A stretch of 5,216 nt of DNA from Chlamydiales bacterium (lineage in GTDB: Bacteria > Chlamydiota > Chlamydiia > Chlamydiales > FEN-1388). Where the stretch lies: NCBI GenBank assembly GCA_021372185.1, contig JAJFUY010000210.1, positions 1-5,216 of the forward strand, read 5' to 3'. The notes beneath the pieces were generated by a model that saw nothing but the letters and a program-made list of their open reading frames with translations, was not told where the DNA came from and ran no database searches. A program made the translations under genes and the position numbers. Shown here piece after piece: positions 5,187-5,216 of this stretch (the stretch's first letter is position 1; every line of letters starts with the position of its first letter).

Positions 5187-5216
5187 ATGTCTCAGGCACA
5201 AAATAATGCAGAAAGA
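5187..5216 (+). CDS. Start of an unidentified gene, cut off by the window edge
   Basis: Ten in-frame codons are visible (MSQAQNNAER), with no stop before the window ends. The start is supported by AAAGGAG eight bases upstream and a sigma70-like promoter at 5122-5150. The polar N-terminus shows no signal peptide or membrane helix so far, so a cytoplasmic product is more likely, but ten residues cannot identify it. Its own promoter and the preceding hairpin suggest it is transcribed apart from the GspL-like operon. Confidence 0.75.
   Translation, partial: MSQAQNNAER

Overview
The window reads as a bacterial chromosome segment of moderate-to-low GC with compact, overlapping genes. The dihydrouridine synthase (APLAGCSDFPFRKM near the N-terminus, NCGCP active site, GSGSGLL) and the gene style remind me of Chlamydiota, particularly environmental Parachlamydiales-like members. 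That assignment comes from remembered family features, not from a search, and is only moderately secure.

Layout. Positions 1-125 hold a large, nearly perfect inverted repeat followed by a T-rich 9-bp tandem repeat that runs into the stop codon of a minus-strand dus gene. The minus-strand pair yggT (1366-1118) and dus (1118-126) is joined by a TAATG stop/start overlap. A 75-bp divergent intergenic region (1367-1441) carries a good sigma70-type promoter for the plus strand. A plus-strand three-gene operon follows (1442-4955), with both junctions being ATGA overlaps: a GspL-like protein (PilM-like cytoplasmic domain, one membrane helix, PilN-like periplasmic domain), a small single-pass membrane protein in the GspM/PilO position, and a lipoprotein made of about a dozen YwqK/MORN-variant repeats. 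The 231-bp gap 4956-5186 contains a roughly 154-nt imperfect hairpin whose arms are tandem CCCTTG / CAAGGG hexamers, followed at once by a sigma70-like promoter, a strong Shine-Dalgarno and the first ten codons of another plus-strand gene.

How the genes may work together. The operon resembles the inner-membrane assembly platform of a type II secretion or type IV pilus machine (GspL/PilM-N and GspM/PilO) plus a lipoprotein in the place where PilP would be expected. The ATPase, secretin and pilins are not in the window. The GspL-like call is well supported; the roles of the second and third genes are inferred from topology and gene order. yggT and dus are housekeeping-type genes and show no functional link to the operon.

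The most unusual material is non-coding: two intergenic hairpins built from different short tandem words (GCAGGAT and CCCTTG) but with similar arm / AT-rich linker / arm plans. One has unequal arms that share the same variant unit at the same rank from the loop.
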